DNA of 64,000 bases from Lentilactobacillus rapi DSM 19907 = JCM 15042 (GCF_001436255.1 NZ_AZEI01000019.1:1-64000), one strand, 5' to 3'; positions 35,620 to 46,850 are shown, numbered from the stretch's first letter. Notes: a model not told the origin generated them from the letters alone. Numbers and translations are program-made.

Positions 35620-36415
35620 TTTTGAGTTTATGCAAAACGCTTATTTGGCTGGGACCTTGATCGCGATTGTCAGTGGGATGATGGGGGTATTCGTGGTTGC
35701 CAGGAATATGCCATTCATGACCCATACTTTGTCAGAAATTGGGTTTGCCGGAGCTGCGTTTGGGATTTTCATCGGCTGGACACCATTGAATGGGATGCTG
35801 GCGTTTACGACCGTTAGTTCAATCATGGTTGGTGAATTAAGCGGAGCAGTTGAATCAAGGCGGGAATCAGTCATTAGTGCTATTTCGGGACTGTTTATTG
35901 GCTTGGGAATTTTGTTTTTGTCGCTGTCCCAAAAGAATTCCAGTTATGCAACCAACATTTTGTTTGGAAGTGTGATTGGGATTAGTCGCCAAGATGTTAT
36001 TCAAATGGCGGCATTATCGATTTTAGTGTTGGTGGTCTTACTGTTAATTTTCAGAAACCTAAAAGATGATTCGTTTGATCCGGTTGGCGCTCAAACAAAC
36101 CACATTTATCGCAACATCATTTCAATCATTTTCTTGATTATGTTGGCCTTTAATGTCAGTGTGGCAGCCCAAATTGTTGGCTCCTTATTGATTTTCGTTT
36201 TATTGACGTTGCCGGCTTCCAGTGCTAAATACTTTGCGCACACGGTTCTTCAGATGATGGCTTTGGCAGTTGGGTTTGCGTTATTCGGTGTTTGGGTTGG
36301 CCTGTATTTGGGGTATCTCACAAATTGGCCGGTTACTTTCTTCATTTCTTCAATTGAAGCAGCAATTTATGGGATTTCATTGTTTTACAACTTCATTCGG
36401 AGCAAAAGCAAATAA
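35612..36415 (+). CDS. Zinc/manganese-type ABC transporter permease
   Basis: A 267-residue metal permease of the ABC-3 family with about eight helices. MPFMTHTLSEIGFAGAAFG near residue 31 and QIVGSLLIFVLLTLPASSAK near 189 are family blocks. ATG 35612 has AAGGAGGG upstream; a frame starting 17 codons earlier lacks a site. It works with the ATPase encoded just before it and needs a surface metal-binding lipoprotein encoded elsewhere. Confidence 0.92.
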   Translation: MFSFEFMQNAYLAGTLIAIVSGMMGVFVVARNMPFMTHTLSEIGFAGAAFGIFIGWTPLNGMLAFTTVSSIMVGELSGAVESRRESVISAISGLFIGLGILFLSLSQKNSSYATNILFGSVIGISRQDVIQMAALSILVLVVLLLIFRNLKDDSFDPVGAQTNHIYRNIISIIFLIMLAFNVSVAAQIVGSLLIFVLLTLPASSAKYFAHTVLQMMALAVGFALFGVWVGLYLGYLTNWPVTFFISSIEAAIYGISLFYNFIRSKSK

Positions 36416-36454
36416 AACAGTTTAAATTTATTATATTTTTCTATATATTCCCCT

Positions 36455-36467
36455 AAAGACGAACATT
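36455..36467 (+). promoter_or_regulatory. Candidate PurBox upstream of purR
   Basis: AAAGACGAACATT fits the PurR operator consensus AWWWCCGAACWWT at 11 of 13 positions, 47 nt before the purR start codon. This suggests autoregulation. Only one copy is evident; PurR operators usually come as two boxes. Confidence 0.5.
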
Positions 36468-36513
36468 TATGATAAGATTTTAGTATATGTTACATAAAGT
36501 AGAGGTGGAATTT

Positions 36514-37332
36514 TTGAAAGTACGAAGAAGCGATCGGTTGATTGACATGACCAGATACTTGCTTGAACGGCCCCATACGTTGATCCCGTTGACGTTTTTT
36601 GCTGAACGGTATGGGTCTGCCAAGTCTTCAATTAGTGAAGACCTAACAATTTTGAAACGAACTTTTCAAGCCAGGGGGACTGGCTTGCTTGAAACCATTC
36701 CTGGTGCTGCCGGGGGAACCCGGTTCTTGCCCTATATTTTAAAAGAAGAGGCTGTCCAGGTCGTTAATCACCTGATTGAACAGATGTCTTCCAACACCAG
36801 GTATTTGCCGGGTGGCTATGTTTATATGTCTGATTTACTGGGCAACCCAGCGACCTTAAGAGAAATTGGGCGGGTTTTTGCCACTCAATATCTTAATCAA
36901 GATGTGGATGCGGTCATGACCATTGCAACCAAGGGTGTGCCAATTGCTCAAAGTGTCGCCGATTTCTTAAACGTCCCGTTTGTGATCGTGAGACATGATA
37001 CTGAAATCACCGAAGGCTCGACGGTTAATGTGAATTATGTATCCGGCTCTTCTACCAGGATTGAAAAGATGTCGTTATCCAAACGAAGCCTCAAACCGGA
37101 TTCCAACGTGCTGATCGTTGATGATTATATGCGTGGTGGTGGCACAGTTGGCGGGATGATTTCGATGGTTGAAGAGTTTGACGCGAATTTGATTGGCGTG
37201 GGAGTCGTTGCTGAAAGCACCGCGCCAAACGGTCGCTCAATTGGCAATTACACGTCATTGATGCGGGTTGACGCCAAAGACAACACGGTTATTTCACAAC
37301 CAGGAAATTATCTAGACAAGATTTTTAATTAG
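36514..37332 (+). CDS. purR: Purine operon repressor PurR
   Basis: A 272-residue regulator of purine genes. The N-terminal winged helix (about 1-70) contains [19 protein letters not shown], and a phosphoribosyltransferase-fold domain carries [14 protein letters not shown] near 200, the PRPP-binding loop. PRPP relieves repression in Bacillus subtilis. TTG 36514 is preferred because AGAGGTGG lies 7-8 nt upstream. It precedes glmU as in other Firmicutes. Confidence 0.94.
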   Translation: MKVRRSDRLIDMTRYLLERPHTLIPLTFFAERYGSAKSSISEDLTILKRTFQARGTGLLETIPGAAGGTRFLPYILKEEAVQVVNHLIEQMSSNTRYLPGGYVYMSDLLGNPATLREIGRVFATQYLNQDVDAVMTIATKGVPIAQSVADFLNVPFVIVRHDTEITEGSTVNVNYVSGSSTRIEKMSLSKRSLKPDSNVLIVDDYMRGGGTVGGMISMVEEFDANLIGVGVVAESTAPNGRSIGNYTSLMRVDAKDNTVISQPGNYLDKIFN

Positions 37333-37355
37333 AATGCATTGGGGAGACATTGATA

Positions 37356-38732
37356 ATGGCAACAAAGAATACAATCATATTAGCAGCTGGCAAAGGTACC
37401 CGAATGAAATCCAAGCTGTATAAGGTGCTCCATCGCCTATGCGGTAAAACGATGGTTGATCATGTGCTGACCGCCGTTGAAGGTGCTCACATGGACAATA
37501 TTGTAACCGTTGTGGGATTCGGTGCCGATGCAGTTCGCGATAACTTGGGTGATCGTACTCAGTATGTCGTTCAAGAAAAACAGCTTGGGACTGGTCATGC
37601 CGTTTTGCAGGCAGAGCAGCTCTTAGGTCATTTAGACGGAATGACGATGGTTGTCAGCGGAGATACCCCGCTGTTTACGACCAAAACATTTGAAGATTTA
37701 TTTACTTATCACCAAAATAAAAAGGCCAAAGTCACCATTTTGACTTCCAAAGCACCAAATCCAACTGGTTATGGCCGGATCGTGCGCAATGATTTGGGAA
37801 TTGTTGAAAAAATTGTTGAACAAAAGGATGCCACTAAAGAAGAGCAGGCGATTGATGAAATTAACACCGGTGTCTACGTGTTTGACAACCGGGCCCTGTT
37901 CGAAGCACTCCACAAGATTAACAATCACAATGCGCAAGGCGAGTACTATTTAACCGACGTCATTGAAATCTTGAAGGCAGAAGGTGAAACAATTGCTGCT
38001 TACAAGATGGCTGATTTTGACGAAACAATGGGTGTCAATGATCGCTTGGCACTCGCAACGGCGACTAAAATCATGCGTTGTCGGATTAACCGTCAGCACA
38101 TGAAAGACGGTATTTCGATGATCGATCCTGAGCGGACCTATATCGATAGCGATGTCAAGATTGGCTCAGACACGATTATTGAACCAGGTGTCCAGCTCAA
38201 AGGACAGACGGTGATTGGTGAAGATTGTTATATCGGCGCTAATTCTGAAATTCGTGATTCAATTATTCACGATCATGTCACGGTCACTTCTTCGTTAATC
38301 GAGCAGTCTGAAATGATGGACCACTCAGATATTGGTCCTAATAGTCACCTGCGTCCTCAAGCAATGATTGGCAAGCATGTTCATCTTGGTAACTTTGTTG
38401 AAGTTAAGAAGGCCTCGATTGGTGAAGGCACCAAAGTCGGTCATTTGACCTATGTTGGTAACGCCAAACTTGGTAAGAACATCAATGTGGGCTGTGGCGT
38501 GATTTTCGTCAATTACGATGGCGCTCACAAGCATGAAACCACTGTTGGTGATGATTCCTTTATTGGAAGCAACTCCAATTTAATCGCACCGCTTGAAGTA
38601 GCTGATCACTCATTTATTGCTGCCGGGTCAACGATTAACCGCCAAGTTAATCAATACGACATGGCGATTGCCCGTAGTAGGCAGACCAATAAACCCGGCT
38701 ATTTCAAAAAATTACCATATCAAAAGGATTAA
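37356..38732 (+). CDS. glmU: Bifunctional UDP-GlcNAc pyrophosphorylase / GlcN-1-P acetyltransferase
   Basis: A 458-residue enzyme for the last two steps to UDP-N-acetylglucosamine, the wall precursor. The uridyltransferase domain opens [18 protein letters not shown] and runs to about 230. The left-handed beta-helix acetyltransferase domain follows with hexapeptide repeats and [23 protein letters not shown] 37356 is set by GGGGAGAC; it starts 23 nt after purR. Confidence 0.97.
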   Translation: MATKNTIILAAGKGTRMKSKLYKVLHRLCGKTMVDHVLTAVEGAHMDNIVTVVGFGADAVRDNLGDRTQYVVQEKQLGTGHAVLQAEQLLGHLDGMTMVVSGDTPLFTTKTFEDLFTYHQNKKAKVTILTSKAPNPTGYGRIVRNDLGIVEKIVEQKDATKEEQAIDEINTGVYVFDNRALFEALHKINNHNAQGEYYLTDVIEILKAEGETIAAYKMADFDETMGVNDRLALATATKIMRCRINRQHMKDGISMIDPERTYIDSDVKIGSDTIIEPGVQLKGQTVIGEDCYIGANSEIRDSIIHDHVTVTSSLIEQSEMMDHSDIGPNSHLRPQAMIGKHVHLGNFVEVKKASIGEGTKVGHLTYVGNAKLGKNINVGCGVIFVNYDGAHKHETTVGDDSFIGSNSNLIAPLEVADHSFIAAGSTINRQVNQYDMAIARSRQTNKPGYFKKLPYQKD

Positions 38733-38734
38733 CG

Positions 38735-38764
38735 CTGAAATTTTTAGCGAAAACATTGTATAAT
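38735..38764 (+). promoter_or_regulatory. Promoter of prs
   Basis: CTGAAA (38735-38740) and TATAAT (38759-38764) are 18 nt apart, 47 nt before the start codon. Confidence 0.65.
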
Positions 38765-38811
38765 CAATGTGGGAAAGCGAATTGAACTAATAAAACGTAT
38801 GGGAGGATCAT

Positions 38812-39792
38812 ATGTCTCAGCAATATTTTGATTCTAAACTTAAAATTTTCGCGTTAAACTCTAACCGGCCATTAGCGGAAAAAATCGCCGAAACAGTTGG
38901 TGTACCGCTTGGTAAGACCTCCGTTGACCGGTTTAGTGATGGTGAAATCAGGATTAACATCGAAGAAAGTATTCGTGGTGATAATATCTTTATCATCCAA
39001 TCAACTTCAGCTCCTGTGAACGATAATTTAATGGAACTATTAATCATGGTAGATGCCTTAAGAAGAGCCAGTGCGGGAACGATTAATGTTGTGATTCCTT
39101 ACTATGGTTACGCACGTCAGGATCGAAAGGCCCGATCACGTGAACCAATTACCGCCAAGTTAGTTGCAAATATGCTTCAAAAAGATGGTGTTGACCGGGT
39201 CGTATCACTCGATCTTCATGCTGCCCAGATCCAAGGCTTCTTCGATATCCCTGTCGATCATTTAATGGGGGCCCCATTACTAGCCGATCATTTTATCAAG
39301 CAAGGGTTCGGGAGTGATGATGTCGTGGTTTCTCCTGATCACGGCGGAGTTTCTCGGGCTCGGGCATTGGCTGAGTTTTTAAAGGCGCCCATTGCCATTA
39401 TTGACAAACGTCGTCCTCAAGCCAACGTTGCTGAAATTATGAACATCATTGGTGATGTGTCAGGTAAACGTTGTTTAATGATTGATGATATGATTGACAC
39501 TGCTGGGACAATCACGCTTGGTGCCCAAGCGCTAATGGATGCAGGAGCCTCTGAAGTTTATGCATGTTGTACCCATCCAGTATTGTCAGGTCCGGCAATT
39601 GAACGAATTAAAAAGTCACCGATCAAGCAGCTGGTGGTGACTGATACCATTCAGTTACCAAAGGAAAAGCAATTGGACAAGATTCAGCAAGTTTCTGTTG
39701 GGCCGTTGATTGGTGATGCCATTAAACGGATCAATGAAGACAAGCCGGTGAGTCCACTCTTTAGAAATAGATTTCGTGGTGATAAGGGTTAA
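38812..39792 (+). CDS. prs: Ribose-phosphate pyrophosphokinase
   Basis: A 326-residue enzyme making PRPP from ribose 5-phosphate and ATP. Motifs are [16 protein letters not shown] near 100, [11 protein letters not shown] near 134 and the PRPP loop [12 protein letters not shown] near 223. It has a GGGAGGATCAT site. The product PRPP is the effector of PurR encoded 1.5 kb upstream. The stop TAA overlaps the next start by 1 nt. Confidence 0.97.
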   Translation: MSQQYFDSKLKIFALNSNRPLAEKIAETVGVPLGKTSVDRFSDGEIRINIEESIRGDNIFIIQSTSAPVNDNLMELLIMVDALRRASAGTINVVIPYYGYARQDRKARSREPITAKLVANMLQKDGVDRVVSLDLHAAQIQGFFDIPVDHLMGAPLLADHFIKQGFGSDDVVVSPDHGGVSRARALAEFLKAPIAIIDKRRPQANVAEIMNIIGDVSGKRCLMIDDMIDTAGTITLGAQALMDAGASEVYACCTHPVLSGPAIERIKKSPIKQLVVTDTIQLPKEKQLDKIQQVSVGPLIGDAIKRINEDKPVSPLFRNRFRGDKG

Positions 39793-40160
39793 TGGTTGAA
39801 AAGCTCAAAACGCATATAACGGCAACTTGTGTTGTTGGTATTTTAGTGATCAACTTACTATTAGTTCTGTTTGGTGTCCCAAAGATTGCATTAGGTAACG
39901 CAGACTTTTTGCTGGGGTTATTTTTAACTGTCTTGGCATCAATTTTCGTTGTCGGGTCCGGCCACCTATTCACTGGCTGGCGGTTTATTCCAAAAAAGAA
40001 AAAAACGGATTTGGAATCAGAGAATGACCCCAAGCATCCTAAAGCAAAAGATGTTGCATCGATTAAAAATCAACCTATTAAAGTTAACAAATACGCTCGT
40101 TTTTGTATTGCCACGGGTGGTTTGCTAATTGCTTTGGGAATTATACTCACGATTATTTAA
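39792..40160 (+). CDS. Small membrane protein (DUF3899-like)
   Basis: A 122-residue protein with three predicted helices (about 9-31, 40-62, 101-121) and a Lys-rich, charged loop (about 66-100) between helices 2 and 3. The layout resembles DUF3899 proteins, which have no known function. It starts at the TAATG junction with prs, so translation is probably coupled. Confidence 0.75.
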   Translation: MVEKLKTHITATCVVGILVINLLLVLFGVPKIALGNADFLLGLFLTVLASIFVVGSGHLFTGWRFIPKKKKTDLESENDPKHPKAKDVASIKNQPIKVNKYARFCIATGGLLIALGIILTII

Positions 40161-40170
40161 AGAAGTAAAT

Positions 40171-40440
40171 TGGGACGAAAGGTGCTTTGATCCCAGAATT
40201 TAAGTCAAAAAAGCAGACTGGGACGAAAGGCGATTTGATCCCAGAATTTAACAAGAAAAACCAGTTATTCCTGATGTTGGAATAACTGGTTTTTCTTGTT
40301 AAATGGCCGGGATCAGCCGTTTGTCGCGGCTTTTTTCTGAGTATCAGTGGCGATCCAAATGATGATCACTGATTGAAAATCAACATAGGTTCCAGCCTCT
40401 TTTTTGGCTTAAATGGCAGGGTTAGCCATTTGTTGCAGGC
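40171..40440. repeat. Non-coding repeat element, copy 2 (inverted), with an extra end copy
   Basis: The gap 40161-40518 is filled by the repeat seen at 14251-14462, here in reverse orientation. The end block TGGGACGAAAGG...GATCCCAGAATTTAA occurs twice in tandem (40171-40202 and 40219-40250). The hairpin has arms at 40237-40271 and 40279-40314; 26 bp pair perfectly, but the core bases differ from copy 1. Inverted CAATCAGTGAT...TTTGGATCGC lies at 40350-40375, and AAACGGCTGATC at 40311-40322 is identical in reverse. Confidence 0.85.
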
Positions 40441-40441
40441 C

Positions 40442-40481
40442 TTATCAATGTAAATTTGGAAAGCCAAATTTACATTGATAA
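40442..40481. repeat. 18-bp perfect hairpin
   Basis: TTATCAATGTAAATTTGG (40442-40459), a 4-nt loop, and its exact complement (40464-40481). It ends 38 nt past the stop of the minus-strand HAD gene. There is no T tract on either side, so it is probably an RNA-stabilising 3' end or the remains of a mobile element rather than a classical terminator. Confidence 0.7.
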
Positions 40482-40518
40482 ACAGGTCACCGACTAATGT
40501 CTCAGCTTCATTCTGGTT

Positions 40519-41325
40519 TTATAATAAATATTTTTCTAACGCATACGCAACTCCATTCTCAGTATTAGGCTTGGTCACAAACGATGCGGCATCCTTTACT
40601 TCTGTGATTCCGTTGCCCATTGCAACTCCCAAACCGGCATATTTAATCATCGTCAAATCATTTTCCTGATCTCCCAAGGCCATGACATTATCTGCCGTAT
40701 AGCCCAACTTCTCAGCAAGTTCGCCCAATGTTTTACCCTTGTTGGCCTGCTTACTCATGATCTCAATGAAGAACGGTTCGCTTTGGACGATGTAAAGTTG
40801 TTGCTGAAGGTCGGCGGGAATATTTTGATAGGCATTGCTAATCAGCTTCGGATCATCAATCATCATCACTTTTGAAATGACAAGATCTCGTGAAATGTCT
40901 TCAGGTGCCCGGTACTTGACTGGCAGTCGGACCAGATAACTTTCGCCGATGGTATAGGGGCTGAGGTCCCGATTAGTGGCATAAATTGTGTCGACAGTTT
41001 CCAACTGGAAATGGACGCCAAATTTTCGACTCAGCATTTCAGTTTCCAAGAAATCGTCGTAACTTAACGTGTGGTGGACGAGGATCTCACCGCCCAAGGT
41101 TTGGGCCATCGCACCATTAAAAGTAAGGGCAAATTCATCGGCACCACTAATGTTTAGACTGTCCAGATAGGGTTGAACGCCAGTCAGCGGCCGGCCACTC
41201 GCTAGGACCACCTTGATTCCTTTTTGCCTGACGGCGGTAATTGCGTCAATGGTGGCTTGAGCGAGTTGGTGCTTTTCGTTTAGTAACGTGCCATCGATAT
41301 CGATGGCGACTAATTTGATGTCCAT
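40519..41325 (-). CDS. Cof-type HAD-IIB sugar-phosphate phosphatase
   Basis: A 268-residue haloacid dehalogenase phosphatase. Motif I is DIDGTLLN (Asp9, Asp11), motif II LASGRP near 41, the Lys lies in the NKGKTL block near 195, and motif III/IV is ALGDQENDLTMIKYAG near 212. The large C2B cap between about 85 and 190 marks the Cof/YidA group, active on sugar phosphates and flavin intermediates; the substrate is not predictable. AGGAGA precedes ATG. It is the last of three minus-strand genes, 23 nt after the HD gene. Confidence 0.9.
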   Translation of the reverse strand: MDIKLVAIDIDGTLLNEKHQLAQATIDAITAVRQKGIKVVLASGRPLTGVQPYLDSLNISGADEFALTFNGAMAQTLGGEILVHHTLSYDDFLETEMLSRKFGVHFQLETVDTIYATNRDLSPYTIGESYLVRLPVKYRAPEDISRDLVISKVMMIDDPKLISNAYQNIPADLQQQLYIVQSEPFFIEIMSKQANKGKTLGELAEKLGYTADNVMALGDQENDLTMIKYAGLGVAMGNGITEVKDAASFVTKPNTENGVAYALEKYLL

Positions 41326-41348
41326 AGGGAATTCTCTCCTCTGAATTA

Positions 41349-42686
41349 TTATTTAATTAATTGATCGTTACGAATATGATGATTGAATTCATCGTACTCA
41401 GGTTGGAACAGGTCAACATTTTCTTCCGGCCGGAGAATTTCTCGGGGGAAGAAGAAGCGGTTGTCACCGGTTTGCTTATCAGAGATGGCTCGTACCAGTG
41501 GGCTGATTGACGACAACTCAATCAGCGATCCGTCATTTTGCATCAGTTGAATTTGTTTTTTGCCAGGTCGATAGGCATCGTAAGGAAGGTCAAAACTGTT
41601 GTCAGTTGCGGTATAGTACTTGGGATTAAACCCAGACTGCTCAATGATTTCCCTGAGGCGGGGCAAAAGATCCTTGGTTGAATCATCAAACTTAACCGAT
41701 TTGAGTGGCTTGCGGTCAATAAACCTGCTTGCTAAATTACTCAGTAAGTCGTCCGGGTATCGTTTCCAATGGATGAAGTAGGTATTCAAGACGCCATCAT
41801 CTAGTTGCAAATAATCATCTAAGTTGAAGTCGTGATGGAAAAATGGCAACAGAAGGTAAGGCGTTTGGGGATTATGCTTTAAGCCTTCTTCACTGAAAAT
41901 TTCGTTGGCCCGTTGTAACAAACGATTTAAGATCACTTCCATTGCTCTGGAAACGGGATGGAAATAAACTTGTTGGTACATTTGGAACCGGCTGACGATA
42001 TAATCTTCAACGGCGTGCATGCCGCTCATTTCAAAACAGATACCGTCTTTGTAAGGCCGCATCACTTCCAGAATCCTGGAAAGGTCAAATGTCCCATACT
42101 TAACGCCGGTGTTATAGGCATCTCGGAGTAGGTAGTCCATTCGATCAGCGTCAAGTTGACTGGAGATCATTTCGACAACTTGGCGATTTGGATAGGTCTT
42201 ACTGATGACGCTGGCAACCTTCTCCGGGAAGTCGGGGGCAACCCGTTCGAGGACGTGATTAATTTCGGTTGTATGAGAAGTAATAATATCTCGGGTGATC
42301 TTTTCGTGGTCTGTTCCGAAGATATGCTCAAAGGTGTGGGAATAAGCACCATGACCAATATCGTGAAGGAGTGCAGCACATAGGGTCACCAATTTTTCGG
42401 AATCGTCCCAGAGGCCATCCCCTGGTTGCGTAGACAGCCAGTTTTCCTCAAATGATTCGATGATCCGGCGGGCAATTTCGTAAACGCCGAGTGAATGGGC
42501 AAACCGGGTGTGTTCTGCGCCATGAAAAATCAAAGACGTCGTGCCCAGTTGATGAATTCGGCGTAATCGTTGGAATTCAGTGGTGTTAATTAGGTCGAGA
42601 ATGACCTGATATTTGACGTGGACATAGTTATGAACCGGGTCGCGGAAGACCTTTTCTCTCTCAAGTAGTTGATGTGCGTAATCCAA
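41349..42686 (-). CDS. HD-domain phosphohydrolase (YwfO/dNTPase-like)
   Basis: A 445-residue protein of the SAMHD1-like HD family. FRDPVHNYVHV opens it, HTRFAHSLGVYEIARR near 59 and ALLHDIGHGAYSHTFEH near 105 contain the metal-binding His-Asp pair, and SSQLDADRMDYLLRDAYNTG near 175 completes the site. Relatives hydrolyse dNTPs to nucleosides and triphosphate. Start is TTG 42686 with GGAGG 8 nt upstream. It begins 12 nt after lipL. Confidence 0.9.
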   Translation of the reverse strand: MDYAHQLLEREKVFRDPVHNYVHVKYQVILDLINTTEFQRLRRIHQLGTTSLIFHGAEHTRFAHSLGVYEIARRIIESFEENWLSTQPGDGLWDDSEKLVTLCAALLHDIGHGAYSHTFEHIFGTDHEKITRDIITSHTTEINHVLERVAPDFPEKVASVISKTYPNRQVVEMISSQLDADRMDYLLRDAYNTGVKYGTFDLSRILEVMRPYKDGICFEMSGMHAVEDYIVSRFQMYQQVYFHPVSRAMEVILNRLLQRANEIFSEEGLKHNPQTPYLLLPFFHHDFNLDDYLQLDDGVLNTYFIHWKRYPDDLLSNLASRFIDRKPLKSVKFDDSTKDLLPRLREIIEQSGFNPKYYTATDNSFDLPYDAYRPGKKQIQLMQNDGSLIELSSISPLVRAISDKQTGDNRFFFPREILRPEENVDLFQPEYDEFNHHIRNDQLIK

Positions 42687-42698
42687 AAAATTGCCTCC

Positions 42699-43526
42699 TT
42701 AGACAATTGGTAGCTGATCATTTCGCAATTGAATTTTTTTAAGTTGGGTTGCTTGTTCCGTAGTGAATTGGCTGGAACGCAGAAATTCTGGGGCGGATGA
42801 TAAATCAACCGACTCACCTTGCTGGGTTAAAGTTGTCAGGAGTTGTTGTTCGACTTTTGGGATGGTGATGGTTGGTAAATCAAGTGCCGCTAAGGTCGTC
42901 ATCGTTGCTTTGTCGACGGTTGGGAACTGCCAACGATCCTGGGTGTAGGCGCCACCCTGCGTGTAGAAGTCTGCCACTGTTTGGCTTCGGAAATCCTGAT
43001 TGCCACTGACGCTCATATACAACATTAACACCAAGGCATTCGGCGTTCGCCGCTGGGCAATTCCGGCAAATTTTTGATCATCGACGCTCAAATCAAATTT
43101 GCCGGGACAATATGAATGAACAATTTCATAAGTTTTGATTGGAAGACTTGGCCAGCATAGCTGAATTAATCCAGCGATTTCTTCATAGGCTTCATCAACA
43201 GAATAAGTAGTTTCGGCCAACGGGATAAATAACGAAATATTCAAGACGTCCGGATCACTGACCACAGCCAGGCCACCAGAATTTCTCAGAAAATAATCAA
43301 AATGATTGTTTTTTAACGATTTGAGTCCCAAACTCAGCTTTGGTAAGTGGCGATCATTAATGCCCAAGATGAGAGTGGGCTGTTCGGTTGTCCAAAAATG
43401 AAGAAAGGGTCGCTGAAATTTATCACAAATTTCAAGTAGGGCATTCGTGTCCGCAAAGCTTGTTAATTTCTCTTCACTTGAATATGTTTGATTAATCACG
43501 GTGATTGGAACGTTCGCCAGCTTCAT
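42699..43526 (-). CDS. lipL: LipL-like octanoyl/lipoyl transferase
   Basis: A 275-residue member of the LplA/LipB fold. RNSGGLAVVSDPDVLNISL near 81 is the lipoyl-binding loop. SYCPGKFDLSVDDQKFAGIAQRR has Cys140 where LipL of Bacillus subtilis has its catalytic Cys. LipL moves octanoyl or lipoyl groups from GcvH to E2 subunits. LipM is a related alternative, but the SYCPG context favours LipL. It heads the three-gene minus-strand unit. Confidence 0.85.
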   Translation of the reverse strand: MKLANVPITVINQTYSSEEKLTSFADTNALLEICDKFQRPFLHFWTTEQPTLILGINDRHLPKLSLGLKSLKNNHFDYFLRNSGGLAVVSDPDVLNISLFIPLAETTYSVDEAYEEIAGLIQLCWPSLPIKTYEIVHSYCPGKFDLSVDDQKFAGIAQRRTPNALVLMLYMSVSGNQDFRSQTVADFYTQGGAYTQDRWQFPTVDKATMTTLAALDLPTITIPKVEQQLLTTLTQQGESVDLSSAPEFLRSSQFTTEQATQLKKIQLRNDQLPIV

Positions 43527-43709
43527 CTAATACCCCCATTCAAAATAGTAACTTAGTTAATTATAACAGAATCCGCTACCAATATTGAATAAGATCCGTT
43601 AAAGGCTGGCCGCCAAACTGATCATTTAAAGATAAAATGAGTGCTAAATTCGGGTTGAGGTTATACAATGTATTAGTTAGACAAGTAGTAGAGTTAAAGA
43701 AGGTGTATT

Positions 43710-44144
43710 ATGGATAATTTGGCAACTGGCGTTCCAGTTCAAATTCATTTAGAGACGAATATTGTGCAAAGCGGCGAGGAATCGAACTTTGTCTTTGATG
43801 TCACTGGTCAACTCGTTCAAGTCGGGACCAGCATCTACATTAGATACACTGAGGACGCTGAAGAAGGATCGGTACCAGTCACCATTAAGATCATGGATAA
43901 CGGTGATATCAAATTAACCCGCTCGGCAACTAATCGTTTGCAATTGTTATTCAGTCAAGGTAAACGGGTTGCAGCACGTTATCGGACACCCTATGGACTT
44001 TTGGACGTTCAGACAGTGACATCTGCACTGGATACGGAGATCCTGGATCAACCATTGCGTGGTAAAGTTGGAATTGATTATTTACTATATGCTGGTAATG
44101 ATTTGTTGGGCAAATACAATATTCGATTGCAATTTACAATTTAA
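43710..44144 (+). CDS. DUF1934 (YwiB-like) beta-barrel protein
   Basis: A 144-residue protein of DUF1934, a small cytosolic calycin-like barrel family of unknown role. Repeated short beta-strands, IYIRYTED near 47, and the ending GNDLLGKYNIRLQF fit. It sits before rpoE, a conserved neighbour. GAAGGTG stands upstream of ATG. The 183-nt gap before it holds only AT-rich sequence with a TATACA. Confidence 0.82.
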   Translation: MDNLATGVPVQIHLETNIVQSGEESNFVFDVTGQLVQVGTSIYIRYTEDAEEGSVPVTIKIMDNGDIKLTRSATNRLQLLFSQGKRVAARYRTPYGLLDVQTVTSALDTEILDQPLRGKVGIDYLLYAGNDLLGKYNIRLQFTI

Positions 44145-44199
44145 TCGAGTATAGTAATTTTTAGACTGTTGTTAGACTGTTGAAAGGACGTGTACCAGT

Positions 44200-44835
44200 T
44201 TGGAATTAGAAGTCTTTAAAGGCCAAAACAAAAACGAACTATCGATGATTGAAGTAGCTCACGCAATCTTAGCAAAACGCGGTGACACAATGCCATTTGT
44301 GGATTTAGCTAATGAGGTGCAGTCATACTTGGGCGATAGTAACAAAGAGATCCGTGATCGCTTGTCACAATTTTATACGGATCTCAACATTGATGGTAGC
44401 TTTATTTCACTTGGTGACAATCTTTGGGGACTGCGAACATGGTACCCATACGAATCAATTGATGAAGCAACTGTCCACGCTGAAGAGGATGAAGATCGAC
44501 CAAAGCGCAAAAAGCGTCGGAAGGTTAATGCCTTCCTTGCTGATGCTTCCGACGATGATGATGTCATTGATTACGATGACGACGACCCTGAAGATCAAGA
44601 CGATGATGATTTCGTAGAAGATGACGATGACGCCGATGATGACGATAGCAGTGAAGATCTCGGTAAGTACAATAAGGATCTTGCAGACATCGATGACAGT
44701 ACCGATGATGCCAGTGATGAGGACTTACCAGATGGCATTGAGGGTCAGCTGAATGAACTGAACGATGACGATGATGATTCGTTCGGTGATGATGGTGACG
44801 ACGATGATGATTACAATTCAAAAGATAATCAATAA
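44200..44835 (+). CDS. rpoE: DNA-directed RNA polymerase delta subunit
   Basis: A 211-residue protein with an N-terminal HARE-HTH domain (about 1-85, [19 protein letters not shown]) that binds RNA polymerase. A basic stretch RPKRKKRRK near 103 precedes a long Asp/Glu-rich tail (about 115-211) that speeds polymerase recycling and displaces nucleic acid. The tail is low-complexity GAT/GAC sequence and creates spurious frames on both strands. Start TTG follows AAAGGACG by about 11 nt. HelD, its functional partner in Bacillus, is also in the window. Confidence 0.95.
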   Translation: MELEVFKGQNKNELSMIEVAHAILAKRGDTMPFVDLANEVQSYLGDSNKEIRDRLSQFYTDLNIDGSFISLGDNLWGLRTWYPYESIDEATVHAEEDEDRPKRKKRRKVNAFLADASDDDDVIDYDDDDPEDQDDDDFVEDDDDADDDDSSEDLGKYNKDLADIDDSTDDASDEDLPDGIEGQLNELNDDDDDSFGDDGDDDDDYNSKDNQ

Positions 44836-44838
44836 TTC

Positions 44839-44949
44839 TTGACTAATTTCAAAAAAGTATGTATTATGTTTTTTGGGCTCCTTGAGTTTTCAAGGACATC
44901 TGAACGATGATTAATTGTTCCCTATTCACTTATGGATAGGGATTTTTTT
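44839..44949 (+). promoter_or_regulatory. pyrG promoter and CTP-sensing attenuator
   Basis: TTGACT (44839-44844), 17 nt, TATTAT (44862-44867). The predicted start, 8 nt after the -10, falls on GGGCTC (44875-44880), the exact initial sequence of Bacillus subtilis pyrG. A terminator TCCCTATTC...GGATAGGGA with TTTTTTT lies at 44919-44949. At low CTP, reiterative G addition at the start would give a G tail that pairs with the TTCCC side and prevents termination. Confidence 0.8.
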
Positions 44950-44957
44950 ATTTGTGA

Positions 44958-46610
<1,653 letters not shown>

Positions 46611-46630
46611 TAAGTCCATTTTTGGGCAAG

Positions 46631-46662
46631 GGGTTGGGGCGTAGTGCCCTAACCCTTTTTTT
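46631..46662 (+). terminator. Terminator after pyrG
   Basis: GGGTTGGGGC (46631-46640), loop GTAGT, GCCCTAACCC (46646-46655), then TTTTTTT. A strong intrinsic terminator. Confidence 0.92.
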
Positions 46663-46733
46663 GTAGAGCGCGGGTTGGCAAAGCGAATAGCTTTAGGTTC
46701 TCTGACTTAATCCATGAACACTACACACTATCA

Positions 46734-46761
46734 TTGTGTTTCCTGTCACACATTGTATAAT
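46734..46761 (+). promoter_or_regulatory. Promoter of murA
   Basis: TTGTGT (46734-46739) and TATAAT (46756-46761) are 16 nt apart, giving a leader of about 80 nt before murA. Confidence 0.7.
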
Positions 46762-46850
46762 TCAACTAAAGGGATTGTATTTTGCAAGCTTTTTCTTTAA
46801 GATGTTTCATAGCGTTAAAAATGTTCGATTGTAAAAGTGAGGAAAGTTTG

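Noticed and set aside
44564-44821. Minus-strand His/Arg-rich reading frame of 85 codons
   Set aside because: It is the antisense of the Asp/Glu repeat tail of rpoE; GAT/GAC repeats leave the opposite strand open by composition. There is no ribosome site.
46782-46850. N-terminal extension of MurA
   Set aside because: The longer frame starts at TTG between the promoter and a good GAGGAAAG site; [12 protein letters not shown] is the conserved MurA start.
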